From Chiua virens (lineage: Eukaryota; Basidiomycota; Agaricomycetes; Boletales; Boletaceae): DNA of 64,000 nucleotides. The stretch lies in NCBI GenBank assembly GCA_019787685.1, contig JAHNUO010000053.1, positions 1-64,000 of the forward strand. The letters are read 5' to 3'. Made by a program: the position numbers and the translations under genes. Below the pieces are notes generated by a model, which saw only the letters and a program-made list of their open reading frames with translations, did not search any database and was not told where the DNA came from. Numbering within the stretch: position 1 is the stretch's first letter; each line of letters begins with the position of its first letter. This document shows positions 23,581 to 36,258 of the stretch, piece by piece.

Positions 23581-24507
23581 CTAACTGTGGTTCTCAAGAT
23601 CCCATGTAAAGCCAATGAAGGTTGGGGTTGATGAGAAAGAAAATGTGGTCAATGTCCAGTAAATCATACATGAAGGGGTTTTCTGGGTCAGTGTGCTCAC
23701 TGTTCCTTGCAGAGATGAGATCTCACAAAGGGAAAGTACAATCTTCATCATACTCCTTGTGTGAACCATCTGGTAACTGTTTCCCTTTGAACCAGAAACG
23801 ACCACCCTGTACTGATGGCCCATTGTGAACTGCAATTTGTTCTGCTGTTTTAAGTCGTACATTGTTGTATTCATGCAGATGCATCTGTGGGATGCACAGG
23901 AAAAGGTGATCATCCACCCATCGCAGGATCGGTCCCATGCCTAAAAAATGCATGATATCTGCTCCTGCACTGGCAAGGTTGCCATAGATGCCTGCTGAAG
24001 GGGTGAAACCAAAACAAAGTGCAGTGTCAATAGTGAAGTGTGATTCTGATAAGCAGACTACTAGACCATGCCACTGTGATGGGTGTACAGGGACAGTACG
24101 GTAAGCCTCAGCTACATCTCTGACGGCACCTTGAGATCCTGGTGATAGGGAAGCAAGGAGTAAAGCTACTATGGGAAAAGTACATCCAGTGACATGGCTG
24201 CATTAATGGATTTGACCTGCATTGGACCTGAACTTCTCAGATGTGACAAGTCTTGAATCATGCAATATTTTCCAGGTTTACCTGGCTTGGGTATCAGGGA
24301 GAGAGATGAGGTTTGAAAGTGCCCAACGACCTGGTGCACCTCCAGTAGAGTGAGGGGACCTATGTACTGCTTTTTCGCAAACTCTTTGTCCAAAATGTCA
24401 TTAAAAATGTCTTTGTATTGTAGGGTGGAGGGGTGATTGGGGGGGGCATATGTTATAGACAAGGCTAGGACTGAAGCATGAAAGCCATGGGCTAAGCCTT
24501 TGACCAT
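23581..24507 (-). pseudogene. DIRS-like reverse transcriptase, degraded
   Basis: The N-terminal part is readable: KGLAHGFHASVLALSITYAP, then KEFAKKQYIGPLTLLEVHQV, then FQTSSLSLIPKPGKPGKYCM. The palm region further down is broken into short frames. FVHRCHLFL-like segments near 23880 and the primer-grip area can be followed only by eye. I could not find an undamaged catalytic YxDD-type motif. Nothing suggests activity. Confidence 0.65.
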
Positions 24508-24565
24508 GGTCAGGTATCATGATAGCAGCCTTGCCTTTGTAAGAAAGGCTTGCCATGCTTGTGGA

Positions 24566-25880
24566 TTATATGGTGTTGTCGCCCTCTCGTGGCTGTGCTT
24601 TAGGGCATAATTGAGCGCCGTGCGAGAAGTTTCCACAGCCTGAACATGCATGCTTGGCATTGTTGTGAGGTCGCGAGCAACCTTGGGACTTTTTCCAATC
24701 ATTACACAGGATGAGCCTGCTCGGGTCAATGAGGTGGCCTTCTGGCATGCATCTGGCATGTGCTGGGAAATTGTCCCAGAGGAATTCGACCATGCAGTTG
24801 TAGTAGTCATGTGGGCCCCTTCTGAGACAGGAGGGGCAGATCAATTTGGGACGTCCACTTCCTCGTGTTGAGTGCTTTTGGGGGGGCTTCATGTCTGAGG
24901 AAGGACACAGGACATCTCTGCTCAACCCATTAGAGCTGCAAAATCGCTGCTGGGGGGGAGAGAGGGATCTGGAGTTGCAGCAGTGATCTCATACTGAGTC
25001 GATGCATGCCAATTGCGTGTAGTGTGAGCGCCTCTGGCCCGATGTTGGGGATGCCTGTGCGAACATGAGATTTTCAACCTGTACAGGCCACCTAGTCAAG
25101 GGGCATCCGTTAGAACATGGGCCATGTGAAGCAAGCATGTGAGGTAAGAGCAGCGTGCGTAATCGAGCATGCAAGTGAATGAAACGCATTTGTCTTAGTG
25201 CTTGCTTCACATTGGGCACAGGAGAACAGGACTAACCTTCCCAAGCATGGTATTGTTCACCTCAGTCACTACTTGTTGCAGCAAGTGGTCGTTGATGAGC
25301 ACTATGTTGAATACACTAGCTGAGTCTGGATTGACTGATAGTTTGAGCTTGTCGTGCCATAAGCATCTGATTTTTGCTGTGTAGGTAGTGAGGATGTGGT
25401 CTCTATGCCTTGTGATTGTGCGGTATGGGTAAGATTCAAGGTTCCAAAAGAATTTGAACAGCACATTGATGTGCTTCTCCGGCCAGCCTGCTTCCTTCTG
25501 TGAGGGATAGTTCATGATTGGATTTGGCATTTTTGGACGCCTTGACTGACGCGACTGGACACAAAGTGAGAATGTTTTCTGTCAAGAGTAGACCATAAGT
25601 GTCTTCTGGCTGTGAGCGTGCTTGCTTCAGAGCCTCAAAGCAGCCTTCCTTGGTGAAGTACCAGAGTTCCACGTATTCGAATGCTTGGAGTTTGCTGAGG
25701 GTGTACTGTGAAGGTCTAGTAGGGACAAAGCTGGGTGGGGGCAGGTCTTTGTCAAAGTCTGCTATGGTCTTCTTCTTGTTCTGTGTGGCTTTGGCTGCTG
25801 CCCTTGGTTCATCCTCTGGGACTTGAACTGCTTGAGCCTGCTCTCCTGCTGGTTGTGGTGGTCGCAGCAGGTCTGCAGGT
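24566..25880 (-). pseudogene. DIRS-like gag with zinc knuckle
   Basis: The upstream part reads KLQAFEYVELWYFTKEGCFE and later NVLFKFFWNLESYPYRTITR. The downstream part has a Cys-rich block (ICPSCLRRGPHDYYNC) and LCNDWKKSQGCSRPHNNAKH followed by ACSGCGNFSHGAQLCP, a nucleic-acid-binding knuckle of C-x2-C-x4-H-x4-C shape. Frame changes at about 24930-25200 and 25500 break it. With the reverse transcriptase, RNase H and recombinase remnants it gives the order gag-RT-RH-YR on the minus strand (21415-25880). Confidence 0.7.
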
Positions 25881-25907
25881 TGCTCCTGCTCTGGGTGAGC
25901 TTGCCGC

Positions 25908-26522
25908 TGAAGGTAATAAATCCCAGCTGTAGTGCAATACTTAGGGGGATTAAAAGAAATAGAAAGAGGGTGAAGGAATGCGATTCTGTTCGACCCAGGG
26001 ACAATACTGAGTTGGTGAACGACGAATAATGGTTTTTGAGTAGTCCTAGATGAATCCAGGGTGAATCTGGATCAAAACGGATGGAAAGGCGGACACAGCA
26101 GTCCGAATCCGGATTGATAAAACACGAGGAGAGCGAGAGAAAACGAACATCGATTGAAAATGATGTGAGACAGATGCGCACGGGCAAAAGCTACTGTATT
26201 TTGTCAATACAGTGAATTTATAGTCCTCAGGAATACCCTCAGACTTGTCCTAAGTAAGGATAATAATAAAAAAGAAGGTTTTCATATGGTATAAAGTTCG
26301 AGAGGCACCCGAATGTCCCTGCAAGGGCTGTGTGACATGGTCTAGCCAATGCTAAGTACGAATAAGGAGCATCAAAAATAAAATAAAAGAGTCCGAGGCA
26401 AAATGTGTGTGGATACAGTAATCCGGATGAGTTCGCACAAGCAGACAGATCAGGATCGGGATCGGGTGACGACAGGGTGTGGAAACATGCTATGCAAGCA
26501 CAGGGAATACCTATTCCCTACA
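25908..26522 (-). repeat. LTR-like repeat, family B, second copy (inverted)
   Basis: Reverse complement of 19119-19775 along its length, from TGAAGGTAATAAATCCC to AATACCTATTCCCTACA. It sits just upstream of the DIRS-like gag. The two family-B copies face each other across about 6.1 kb. No clear target duplication is seen. Confidence 0.8.
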
Positions 26523-27924
26523 CTGCCACATGTCCTGCAAGTGCCTGATAACTCATTCCTCATCCCAGCCAAAGGCGAGGATGAGGGCCTCTCACAATGG
26601 ATGCACATTCTCCACTGTGAAGTCCGGCATGGGTTCAGGTTGCTGGTCCATAGTTAAAGGGAGTGACTAATTGTGGTAAAAGTAGCAACTAAAGAACGAG
26701 GGATCTAAGGAATGTGAACTACTTAGGGAAATGCGAAGCAAGATGTGACGAAGCTCGAGGGGGAGCTGGACTCAAGCGCACAGCCGGTGTGAGTAGCTCT
26801 GAATAGAGAAGCATGGGAGCTCCTCACTCACTTGTCTGAAGATCTTATGTTGTGACTGTTCGTGCCTCACGCTGTTGCAACATGACTAATTAAAGATAGA
26901 CACCAATAGAAAGCCACCTTCTGTTGGAATATGTATAAAACTGTTCTGACTGTTCTGTGTAGTTCCCACGCTTCCAAGGCTTCTGCTTCTGGAAGTACCA
27001 GAATGACTATAGACTTATGTACCTAACTGGCCAAAGCTGTTTATTTACTGTATATTTTTACTATTAAACATATGTCCTTGATATATTGGCCCTAACTATT
27101 TTCACTTGACTGCTCATATGGCATGTAAAAACATATTGTAGGAAAAGTGATGTTTTGCTAATAAAATAAAAATGCAAACATAGAGGCAAAGACAAGAAAA
27201 GAAATAAGTTGTAACATATGAGATCTAAATTAAATGTAAGATGGAATGAAAAGGCTCTGAATATGAGTTTTTTAAAAATTCCTATTAAAAGAGAGAGCTT
27301 TTAATGGTCTAGAAGTTGGCTACAATAGAAAGAAAAAAGGCAAGGAGTCTAAAATATGTCAGAAAAAGAATGGCTTTTAATAAAAGATTGAGTAGAAAGG
27401 TTGAGAAGAATCCCAACAAGAAGAATGACTATCAATACAATAAAGGGTATTAGAAAGGGTTGGATTGGTCAAAGGGCTCCCAAGTAGAAGACTAAGAGTT
27501 AGGAGAAGAACAAATGACAGGAAAAATACCAAGGAGAGAATGCTATCAAGAAAAGAAGGAAGGTTTGTAAGTAGAAAGTGATGAAGTGCTACTTTTCTTT
27601 AACAGTAAGTGGAACTTGAATAGTGTCTGTAGTATCAAAATGAAGTGGTAGTATGGCCACAAAAGTAGCCATCAAGTGGCTATAGGATTTGACAATGTCA
27701 ACTTGATTTATCAAGCTTATTGAATAATAAATACCTAGTGATTGGTAAACTAGCTACACTTATCTATTGAATAATATTTATTATATATAGTTAGTACTAA
27801 TTTGGGTGGTTTTATAGTAAAGTTTGATTATGTAAGATGGTAGCTGTATTACCGTATTTTGAACGTAAAGTCCAACAAATCTGTTCTTCCTTTCTGTCAT
27901 ATCCATCCAAGACCAAAAATCACC
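26523..27924. other. AT-rich gene-free stretch, purine-rich plus strand
   Basis: From about 27170 to 27600 the plus strand is strongly A+G-rich (AGAAAAGAAATAAG-type text) with no long frame. The left end may still belong to transposon DNA. No repeat unit or RNA gene is evident. Confidence 0.5.
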
Positions 27925-30900
27925 ATGGATTTAGACAAAGAACTTCAGGCATTACAAATTGTCTTTCCGTAAGTCTTTTTCTTATTCAAGTCATATATCC
28001 TTTAAGCTCTTTGGGTAGCAATTTTACCTTTGCTGAGCATATGATCAATGCTGCTCAAGAGGGTCTTGTCAAGGGTTCTCCCTTCAAGATCTTTACCACC
28101 GTGTGCGGCATGTATAATGAAGAGCCAATAGCATATATGTAAGTCCAAGACATTAGCATCACTTTCATGCCCATACTTAAAATTTATTAATATTCTAAAA
28201 AGCATTGAAAATGAAACCACCTCTTTAGAGAAGCCAGTGATCGCCAATATCAAAAAGGTCATATTTCAGTCTCTGGGAATGAGTAAGCATCATGCAATTA
28301 GCATCAGAAAATGTCTTGTAGTTTGAAATGTTCTAACTCTTTTGATCCTATAGAAAAACCTATACCATCTACGATCTCTGTGGCAGCACAGACCACTTTT
28401 GATGGGATAGATCTTGAAGATGACTTGGAGGAGCTCAAGCCACAAGAAGATGTAGAATTATGTGACAGCTTTGAACAAGAGATGAGTGAAAAAGTTGTTC
28501 AAGATGTCCAGGAAGAGATAGAAGAGATAATCAAAGGTACAGTCCATTTTCTTTTGTTTAAAGATAAACTGGGAGCTCCTAGCATTTCAAATAGACCTTT
28601 CTATTTCCCTTACTCTAGAAGAGAGTCCAAAAGCTCAGGATAGCTATCTTACCTCTGATTGGGATGAGGGTAGGGGTAAGGGTAAAGACAAGGACAAGGA
28701 CAAGAATGAAGAACTTGAAGAACTTGAGCAAGAGTTATCAGATGAATCTGATCTAACAGATACGAGTAGCAGCATGATGGCTGAACCACCCCAGAAGAAA
28801 ATCCGATGGGTTATGGACTACATCTTGGTCCCCCCTCTGCCTTCAAAGGAAAATGGCAGTGAAATACATGCCAGAGGTCTTTTGCCAGCAGAAACACTCC
28901 GACAGTTGCAAGATTTGGGTGTTGACCCTTTCAATATCAAAGGAAGAACTTCTAACCGACCCCTTTTTCCTGAAGGAGGGTATGTACTGTTGTACTAGTT
29001 TTTAATAAACTAATTGATTGATCTATCTCTATTTCCCCTTTCTAAGACAAGAAGACAATGCTCTCATGTTCCAGCTTCCTCCCGATCTCACCCTCACTCC
29101 TGCAACCAACAAGCTGATCAGCCACCCAGCATTAAATGCTATCCAATCAGTTTATCTGAAAGACTACGATCTACTAGTCTGCCAGCACGTAGCCAATGGA
29201 GAAAAATGCTGCTATGCTGTTCCACTAGTCGCTATTGCTGCTCATGGATGGTCTGTAGCCCCCACTGCAAGTCGTCCAGTCCATCGCATTCACTCTCTTC
29301 GCCACTCTGGTAACAAAAGGGGTCCATCTCATATTCAAGACATTGTAAAGGGAATCCTTGAGGTTAGTTCTTCAGTTTTAAACAATTGTTCAATTCCATT
29401 CAGTTTTCTGATGAAAATTCAAAAGATCTTTCCTAACATAGTTCTCACGTATGAAGAATTGAAGGCGATTCGGCCCCTACCTAATCAAAGCGGCCCGATC
29501 AAACATATTCTGCCTCCAGTTGATGGCTACCAATGTGGCCGTTGTGAATATAGCTGGATCAAGACCAATCATTCTGGAAGGAAGCTATTCAATCGACACT
29601 GGAAAAAATGCCATCAGAACAACAGACAGCAAAATCCAGAGTTTGTTTCAGTTCAAGTTCAATCCTTTAATCATGACCGGGGTCGATTCTGTTTCTTTCC
29701 TACAAGATCTGACTATGCGCCTTCTGCTTCTACTAGCAGTAGTGTGCAAAAGGCCAATTTGGCTAATAGCTCCTCATCTCTTTTGATCCAGCAATTGAGA
29801 AGGTTTCTTCCAGAATCCCCTACTGTTCAACGCTCTCTACATCAAAAGGCAATTTTGCCCTTTTTCATTCAAGTTGGAGCTTTTGATTTCATCAGAAGCT
29901 TCAATCCAACAGAGCTTATTCAACTTGTCGCACTTCCAGGCCGATATGCCGCGGCGGCCAATCCTGGCCCCCAGGATTCTATTTTCAGAAGCTTCAACGG
30001 GTCACCGTGTTTCGCTTTCAAAGGATCTGCAAAAGCATAACTCGTACAGACCTGACTGTTCGAAAACAACTAATGCTGACAAAGTTGTAAGTTTGAGAAT
30101 AGTAGGGAATGGGCTAACAACCGACTCAACTAATTTTTTGTTTGAAATTTCCAGGGGCATGCCTGGCATAATAGAACGATTTAATGCACCTCATCACAAC
30201 ACTCAAATTGCATACGCAAGTGAGGAGGTTCGACTCTTGTGCTTTGTGTTCAGATGCCATCTTAAAGGCATTTGTTACTTGTACGCTGAAGAAAAAGGAA
30301 AACCAGACTCAAAAGGGCCTGGTACTGGTTCTAAATTCAAGGCGTTCAGGCTACCTATTACCAAACAGCTACAAAAGGCCTTGAAGGACCTAGAAGCCGC
30401 TCTGAGGTTGTCCTCCGAGAGTCCACCATCTCAGACTAGCGAAGCTTTGGACAATGTTTTAGAGGCCCTATATCTCCCAAACAACACATTGGACCTCTTT
30501 CAGGACAGATATGCTGATCCGGTGGCCATTTTTACTACTTTGCGAGCGATTCATAAAGACGGCGGATTCAATGCCCCAGAATTGCTTACCTGTTTGGCTG
30601 TTCGGATACAATTTTGTATCCGACTTTTCATACTGGACTTTCTCAACCGAGGGTATACAAGGTTCAAAAAAGCCTGTCAAGACAACAATAGAGAGGAGTC
30701 GGATGCTGATACTGGTGGTCAAAAGGACTTGGGACTTTCTGATGAAGATGCTAGCAGCCTAAGCAATCGTAGCCCCTGTGGTTCAGACTTGGAGGGCAGC
30801 ATCAAAGGGAGGAGACCAAAGGGAAGTTTTGACCACGATGATGTCAAGAATAACGAGGAGGAGGATTCAGAGCTTGAGAAGGAGGATGCCTCTTCTATGA

Positions 30901-32320
30901 GAGGCTACTGCGAGGATGAGAATTCTAGCGAAAGCGACTACCTAGATGAAGAAGACTCAGATGGAGATTTGACCAAGGTTGTATCAGAAGATGATGACGA
31001 TGACGATGACGACAAAGACACAAAGCCTGTGGAAGAGGCCAACTCAGACGTTGCGGAAGATATGGAAATACTACTACTGACAAAAGGCTTGAAAAGTACC
31101 GGGCAAACATGGGCCAAGTAAGTGAATAAACTTATTTTGGGGAGCTTGGATCATCTTATGGCTTTGCTTCATGGCATAGATACGTTGAGTCCATCATAAG
31201 AGAATGGTGCTCAGAGTTGAAGCCAACTCCATTTGGCACTATACGAGAATGGATTCGGTCACTCAGTAGAGTGGTCCGAAACACCCCTGCTCGAGCAAAC
31301 ATTCTGTGGCTCTCCGATTCCAAGAAAGGCGATGCTGTTCGTGTGTGGAACCATACAGTCTATATTGATAGCTACCTGGCTGCAGTACAAAAAACTCTGG
31401 AGGAGTGCCTGACTCATCTACAAGAGAAGGTCTTTCTTGGCCTCGACGTTGTACTGGCTGGACTACCTGCAGAGGATTTACAAGATGAACACACAAAAGG
31501 CTTTAGCCTCTTTCCCCTGGACTTAGAGGCAGATATTACGCAGGCCAATGAATTCCTCAACCGACTTTGCATGGCTACCCAAATTGGCCTTTGTCAAAAA
31601 GATGAAGAAACAGGAGACGTTGTATGGAATGTGACTCTCCTTCAGACATGGCTTCAAGACATCTCGCACTTGGAGCTCTGTCTATGTTTTAATGCATTTG
31701 TTGTCCCCACCAGCTAGAGGAACAGAGGAAGAAATGTGGCAGCACTCAAACAGCCCAGAATCCCCTCGTCATCTTTTTTATTCACAGAATCTTCAGACGC
31801 TGGTCACCAAAAGCAACTACAACAAGACCTCGAGCACTGCCAGTATATACAAGGCCATAATTCGCGTCATTCCCTATAAGCTTGCTCTCATCCTCGCTAC
31901 CCTTCTTCAAATAGTCAGACCTGTGGAGCTTGCCGCAGTTCTTCAGTTTCAAAGCGGTTCCCCTGAGCGTGCCCTAGAGGTCGCTAGTCTTTATCAGACA
32001 CGTCTATTTGTTTCCTCAGGCCAAACATGGACAGCTGAAGGAATGTCCAGGCGCTTCATTCTGGTTCAAGGAGAAACTTGAAGTTCATTCTCCCTAAGTT
32101 ACCACCGCCAGTTTGCTAAAGCATTGCAGCGAAAGTATTTTTCCTTTCAAAAAACCAAGTCACATTCGAAGTCGCAGAACTAGCTTGGGCTGTGCAAACT
32201 CAGCTTTCGGCAACAATGAGGAAACAGGGGAAATGCATTTACGCAAGGCTGAGGGGGAAGCCTTGGAGTTCTCAATCTGTACAGGAAAAGTATGAAATGG
32301 GTAGGGCGTTAAAATGGAGT
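27925..32320 (+). pseudogene. OrsD-like zinc-finger protein of the type fused to RecQ-like helicases; helicase absent
   Basis: The 5' exons splice well: ATG at 27925 (MDLDKELQALQ), exons to about 28140, 28204-28289, 28353-28536 and 28620-28979. An acidic linker leads to a C2H2-rich block (KDYDLLVCQHVANGEKCCYA, then VDGYQCGRCEYSWI and a second Cys/His finger with HWKKCHQN), as in OrsD/DUF3505-type proteins. The middle has VRLLCFVFRCHLKGICYLYA and a very acidic tract (about 30700-31100). The C-terminal part shows LSPPARGTEEEMWQH, then SNYNKTSSTASIYKAIIRVI and VRPVELAAVLQF, the domain that in many agaricomycete proteins precedes a RecQ-type helicase. Breaks occur at about 30040, 31715 and 32081, and readable sequence fades by 32320. 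The DEAD/DEAH helicase is missing. Confidence 0.6.
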
Positions 32321-32729
32321 GAAATGGCACGGTCTGCAAGCATCCCCATAATAGTAGACTTTTTGTTCTTAAGTAGTCCTTCTCGATTCTGTATCAATGC
32401 CTTTCTGGATAGAGAAATACTCTCCCACTGAAGCATAGGGAGAACGTGGCCAACAAACTTAACCTGCCCTGGTACAGCCAGCTCTGAGAAATGATCACCA
32501 GTGCTGTCAGAAGAGCGCTGTCCAAATTTTTAATACAGGCGGTTATAACCCACCTTAGTAATTCCCAGACAATCGCCAACTACTCTGATATCCCCTTGCA
32601 GAGGGGGGGACAAACCTGGTAAACAGCACCAACGAAAGATGACCTGTCAAGGTTGTTGAGAAGAAAGACTTATGCCTTTTACTCCAGGAGGCCTTTGAGG
32701 CTTTGGGTCCCGCCAGTTTGCTGCCTCCT

Positions 32730-33202
32730 AGGCAACTGCAGGGGTAAAACCCCGGGTACCAGCAGCTATACCCATACCCGTACCCGCCAAATACCCCTAC
32801 AAATGGGTCTCGGGTAATGATGGGTACCAGCCAACATACCCCAAGGTCATACCCCACGCGGGTATACCTGCGGGTATCACTGGATGCGGCGAGAGGGGAG
32901 AAGGCGATGACGACGCGACAACCGCGATAATGTGGTTATCGTGTCATTGTCGTCGTCAGGCGAGGGAAGGGCAAGGAGAGGAGAGGAGAGGCAAGGCAAG
33001 GCAACGGCAACAGCAACAGCAACGATGAGGGCAACGATGACAACACGACAACCACATTATAATGGTTATCGCGTTGTCATTGTCATTGTCATTGTCTTGC
33101 GGCAAGGTGAGAACTTACTACCTGTAGCTGTACCCATGCACCGGCCATGGGTACTGGGCACGGGTCCCAAGAGTGCAACCGTACCCGCGCAGTTCCCTAC
33201 TA
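32730..33202. mobile_element. Candidate non-autonomous inverted-repeat element
   Basis: About 473 bp with similar ends (GGCAACTGCAGGGGTA on the left, TACCCGCGCAGTTCCC on the right) and a 9-bp direct repeat CTGCCTCCT outside (32721-32729 and 33203-33211). The interior has many TACCC/GGGTA motifs near both ends and two CGACAACC-ATTAT-GGTTATCG palindromes. An 8-9 bp duplication would fit hAT. The exact ends are uncertain. Confidence 0.5.
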
Positions 33203-33348
33203 CTGCCTCCTCATGATTCAACCATTGGTACTGAGGCTGTCAGAAACCATTAGCCCAACATCAATTACAGCCTGGCATAGTTGTCCTACATACCTAGGGC
33301 TTGCATCTCTAAAACCTTGGCAGTTAGCTCGGAGCCAGGCAGAAATTG

Positions 33349-33400
33349 CCTTTTATATCCAAACCAAAGCGGGTTGCCCATTTAGTTTGGATATAAAAGG
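33349..33400. repeat. Perfect 16-bp hairpin
   Basis: CCTTTTATATCCAAAC (33349-33364) is the exact complement of GTTTGGATATAAAAGG (33385-33400), with a 20-nt loop. AGGCAG and CTGCCT extend the pairing outside a short mismatch. Confidence 0.8.
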
Positions 33401-34643
33401 TAGACTGCCTGAGTTCCTCGTCGCTTTTCCAAGTCCATCCATTCAATCACGTTCCTTGACATGTCCCAACAAGGATACTACAGCTAGGACTGCTGACGTC
33501 GTCAGTTCTGCTGTATGCCTTTCAACATGCCATAAGGTGAATGAGAGCATACTAGGTTGAGGTTGGAGATTTGCAATAGTTGACTAGACGAAGGAGGGCA
33601 AAGTGATCAGATGAGAGAGTAGTGGGCTTGTCGCGTACTTGCATTGCTAGCAGGAAGAACAAGTACTCAGGGTAACCGTTTTGACAAAAGTCCTGGTTTT
33701 TTTGGGGTGCCGGTGATCCAAAACAGGAAATACGGACACGTCGCGCGTCGCGACTGGTAGCTGTCTATCGACGGCTTACGCAGTTGCCTCTTTTAGACGA
33801 CTGGTCACGAGTCTAACTTGTAGTAAGGTTGACTTTCACTACGGGGACTACTCCGGCAACATGATGTCTGTTGTACTATGCTTCTTTGCTTCCGTCTTAA
33901 ATGACATCTCTCTGGGCCATATCGCTCATGAGTGCTGAGAGTAAGTGGTATTTTCAGCAGTTCCTGGTTACGGATTTGGGAAAGGTGTCAGGCCTGTTGT
34001 GTTCAAACGTGAGGATGGTTTTAGTGTTCCAATGTGGACAATGCGGGGTCTTATTTTGAGTTGCATCCTGGAAGATTTCGAGTTTTGGCACAAACTGCCA
34101 ATCATAGAGAACAGTTGATATCTGTGGGGTGTCTTATCGCTGTTATTTGTGGTAGGAGCTGTGTCGCAGAGTAGGATAGGATGGATAGCACACGATGTCC
34201 TCGGCTTGCTCACTTTGACTGCCCTTACCTCGCCCTCACGTCCTCCGCTATTCCATGCTTCCCGCAGAGACTATGAGGATGTGCCGTCGACGACCCTGAA
34301 TGCCTCTCTAAAGCATGCAGCGGTTGCTGAGAGAAACAGGGATATACTGAGCGTGCGTGGCCTGTGAAAGCAATGAAGAAATGTACTCCGATAACTTGCA
34401 GCAGCATATCAAATGTCATTGATGATGGTTGCAACAGTCGAATATGGGAATTCATGCCAGCGTAGTCCAACAGTTAATGAGGGGCACTTACCACGTCACC
34501 GGCAATTCTGTCCGCGAATGCGAGTAAGATACCTGACTTGCACGGAAACACTCTAGAAGCCCTCGCCCCGTCTTGCTCTATGGCTATCAGAAATGCGGGT
34601 CATGAACTCATCCATAGCGGTGAAGTCGAGATGGTTATCCTTC
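33401..34643. other. Gene-free stretch
   Basis: Only short unrelated frames. Nothing recognisable on either strand. Confidence 0.4.
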
Positions 34644-35411
34644 CTAAATCCCAGTCAACACCGAACGGGTGGAACAAGGATGGGCGCACGTGAAGTTGGC
34701 AGATGAATCCCACTTTCCCTGCTCGTAAAACACCTCTCGCTTCTCCACCCAAAGTTGCCCATCTCCCACTCTGTGCGGACCGTCGAACTTGGTTACCCGT
34801 TGGTTGATTCCATTCGTACAGATCTCAACCTCCCAGCCTGCACAGGCCACCTCTTTCATCCACACTTCGTCCCCTCGTGTATCCGCAGCATCGAATGCTG
34901 TCAGCAAGCTAGCATCAAACCTATCCAAAGAAGACTTGAGAGATGCGAGGCAGAGATCCCAGGTGGATATGGGCTTGACTGCGAGGGAGAAAAATCGTGC
35001 AACAAGGTGCAGCGAGCGAGCCTGTGTGAGAAGAGCAGGAGTGGCATCCGAGTGCAGTGACAACACGACTCAGATATGAACAATGCGAAGACGGTGTGTG
35101 GGGTGCATTCGTGACAGGCACGAGGGGAAGCAAGAGCGCATGGGCTCGAATGTACTTTGCACGGAATGTCGGTGTGGAGTTTCCCAGAACATACATGTCC
35201 GCGCTGCTCAGCGGGTGCCGAGCTAGACAAGTCCAAGAGCGCCCGCGGTTGGGCAGAGGCAGAGGTAAAGTCGCCAAAGTCGTCGTCGTCGAGGGAGGAA
35301 ACAGCGAGGGTCGTGGGGCATTGCCGTTCTGTTTTTCCTTTTCGGCTTTGCTCTGGCGTCGAGCTCGTTGAGGATGATGTCGAGCCCGAGTTTGTGGGTG
35401 GCAAGGTCCAC
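34644..35411 (-). pseudogene. Unrecognised protein with DDDDFGDF motif, frame-broken
   Basis: Three overlapping frames carry protein-like text in order: MDLATHKLGLDIILNELDAR (35411 down), SSLDDDDFGDFTSASAQPRA, and then SLAVKPISTWDLCLASLKSS with DASLLTAFDAADTRGDEVWM, ending VFYEQGKWDSS. DDFGDF resembles the acidic-Phe peptides that bind clathrin-adaptor ear domains, but the whole protein is not recognised. At least two frame changes are needed, some of which could be introns. Confidence is low that it is expressed. Confidence 0.35.
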
Positions 35412-35433
35412 ACAAAGATGGAGACGTGCTCAA

Positions 35434-36258
35434 GACAAATTAATTAGCAGGAGCAAACATCAAAGGTACTGTAGCCCGAGACACATACCGATCTGTCATG
35501 CAGTTGCCTTTGCTACCACTCCAGCAGCGCTCTCCATACATTGACTGTTCGTTGAAAGCATCGCCTGGCCGTTTCCCATGCAGCATGAGATGTCACCATC
35601 ACATATTGAACAGCAACCTTGTCCCACGGGCACCTCAGGCAGCACTTTTCAGAAGCAATAGCGATCTCTCAGACCAATAAGGGTGCCCACGGGCTGTCCA
35701 TGCACCCACCATACTAGGACATGAGTGTGTTGCGCTAGAGTGCATAGATCCGTGCCACATACCGACGGATTTTTGAGTTCTTCACCAGATCCTTCCCGTG
35801 TGGACTGGTTGGTCTGACTCGTAGGTATGCCAGACGCTGTCCATCTTCTACGTGTACACTCTCCGATAGTTGCACTAGAAGGCGGTGAACAGGACCGCCA
35901 TACTAGTTGACATTGTGGAAACAATAGTAACACTGCGATGATGGGCTAAGATGTCTGATATGTACGCGTGGGATGATGGCAAGGAGTGCTGAAACTCGAA
36001 GTTCTTGAATTAGTATTTTCACGCATAGCCGACTCGCATGTGTTGGTGTGACTGACAAGTAAATCACCCTTTGTCACCAACGTCCAGAGGCTTATCTCCT
36101 GCTGCAGCTACCATCGGTGGGTGCCTTGAATAGTGTTCGTTCTTTGGATCTCTGTGTGATCACAATTTCCTTCCCATACATATATGAACTCCATCTGTAA
36201 CTGTAATTCCTCATCCTCTACCTCCTCCTGAGCCCGCTTTTGGAGAGCATCGAATTCG
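35434..36258. other. Gene-free stretch
   Basis: No frame with family resemblance and no repeats seen. It separates two decayed minus-strand genes. Confidence 0.4.

Noticed and set aside
19119..26522. LTR B copies as the inverted terminal repeats of the DIRS-like element
   Set aside because: The left copy sits inside a gypsy-type solo LTR, about 1.6 kb away from the DIRS remnant and with unrelated DNA between, so independent insertion is simpler.
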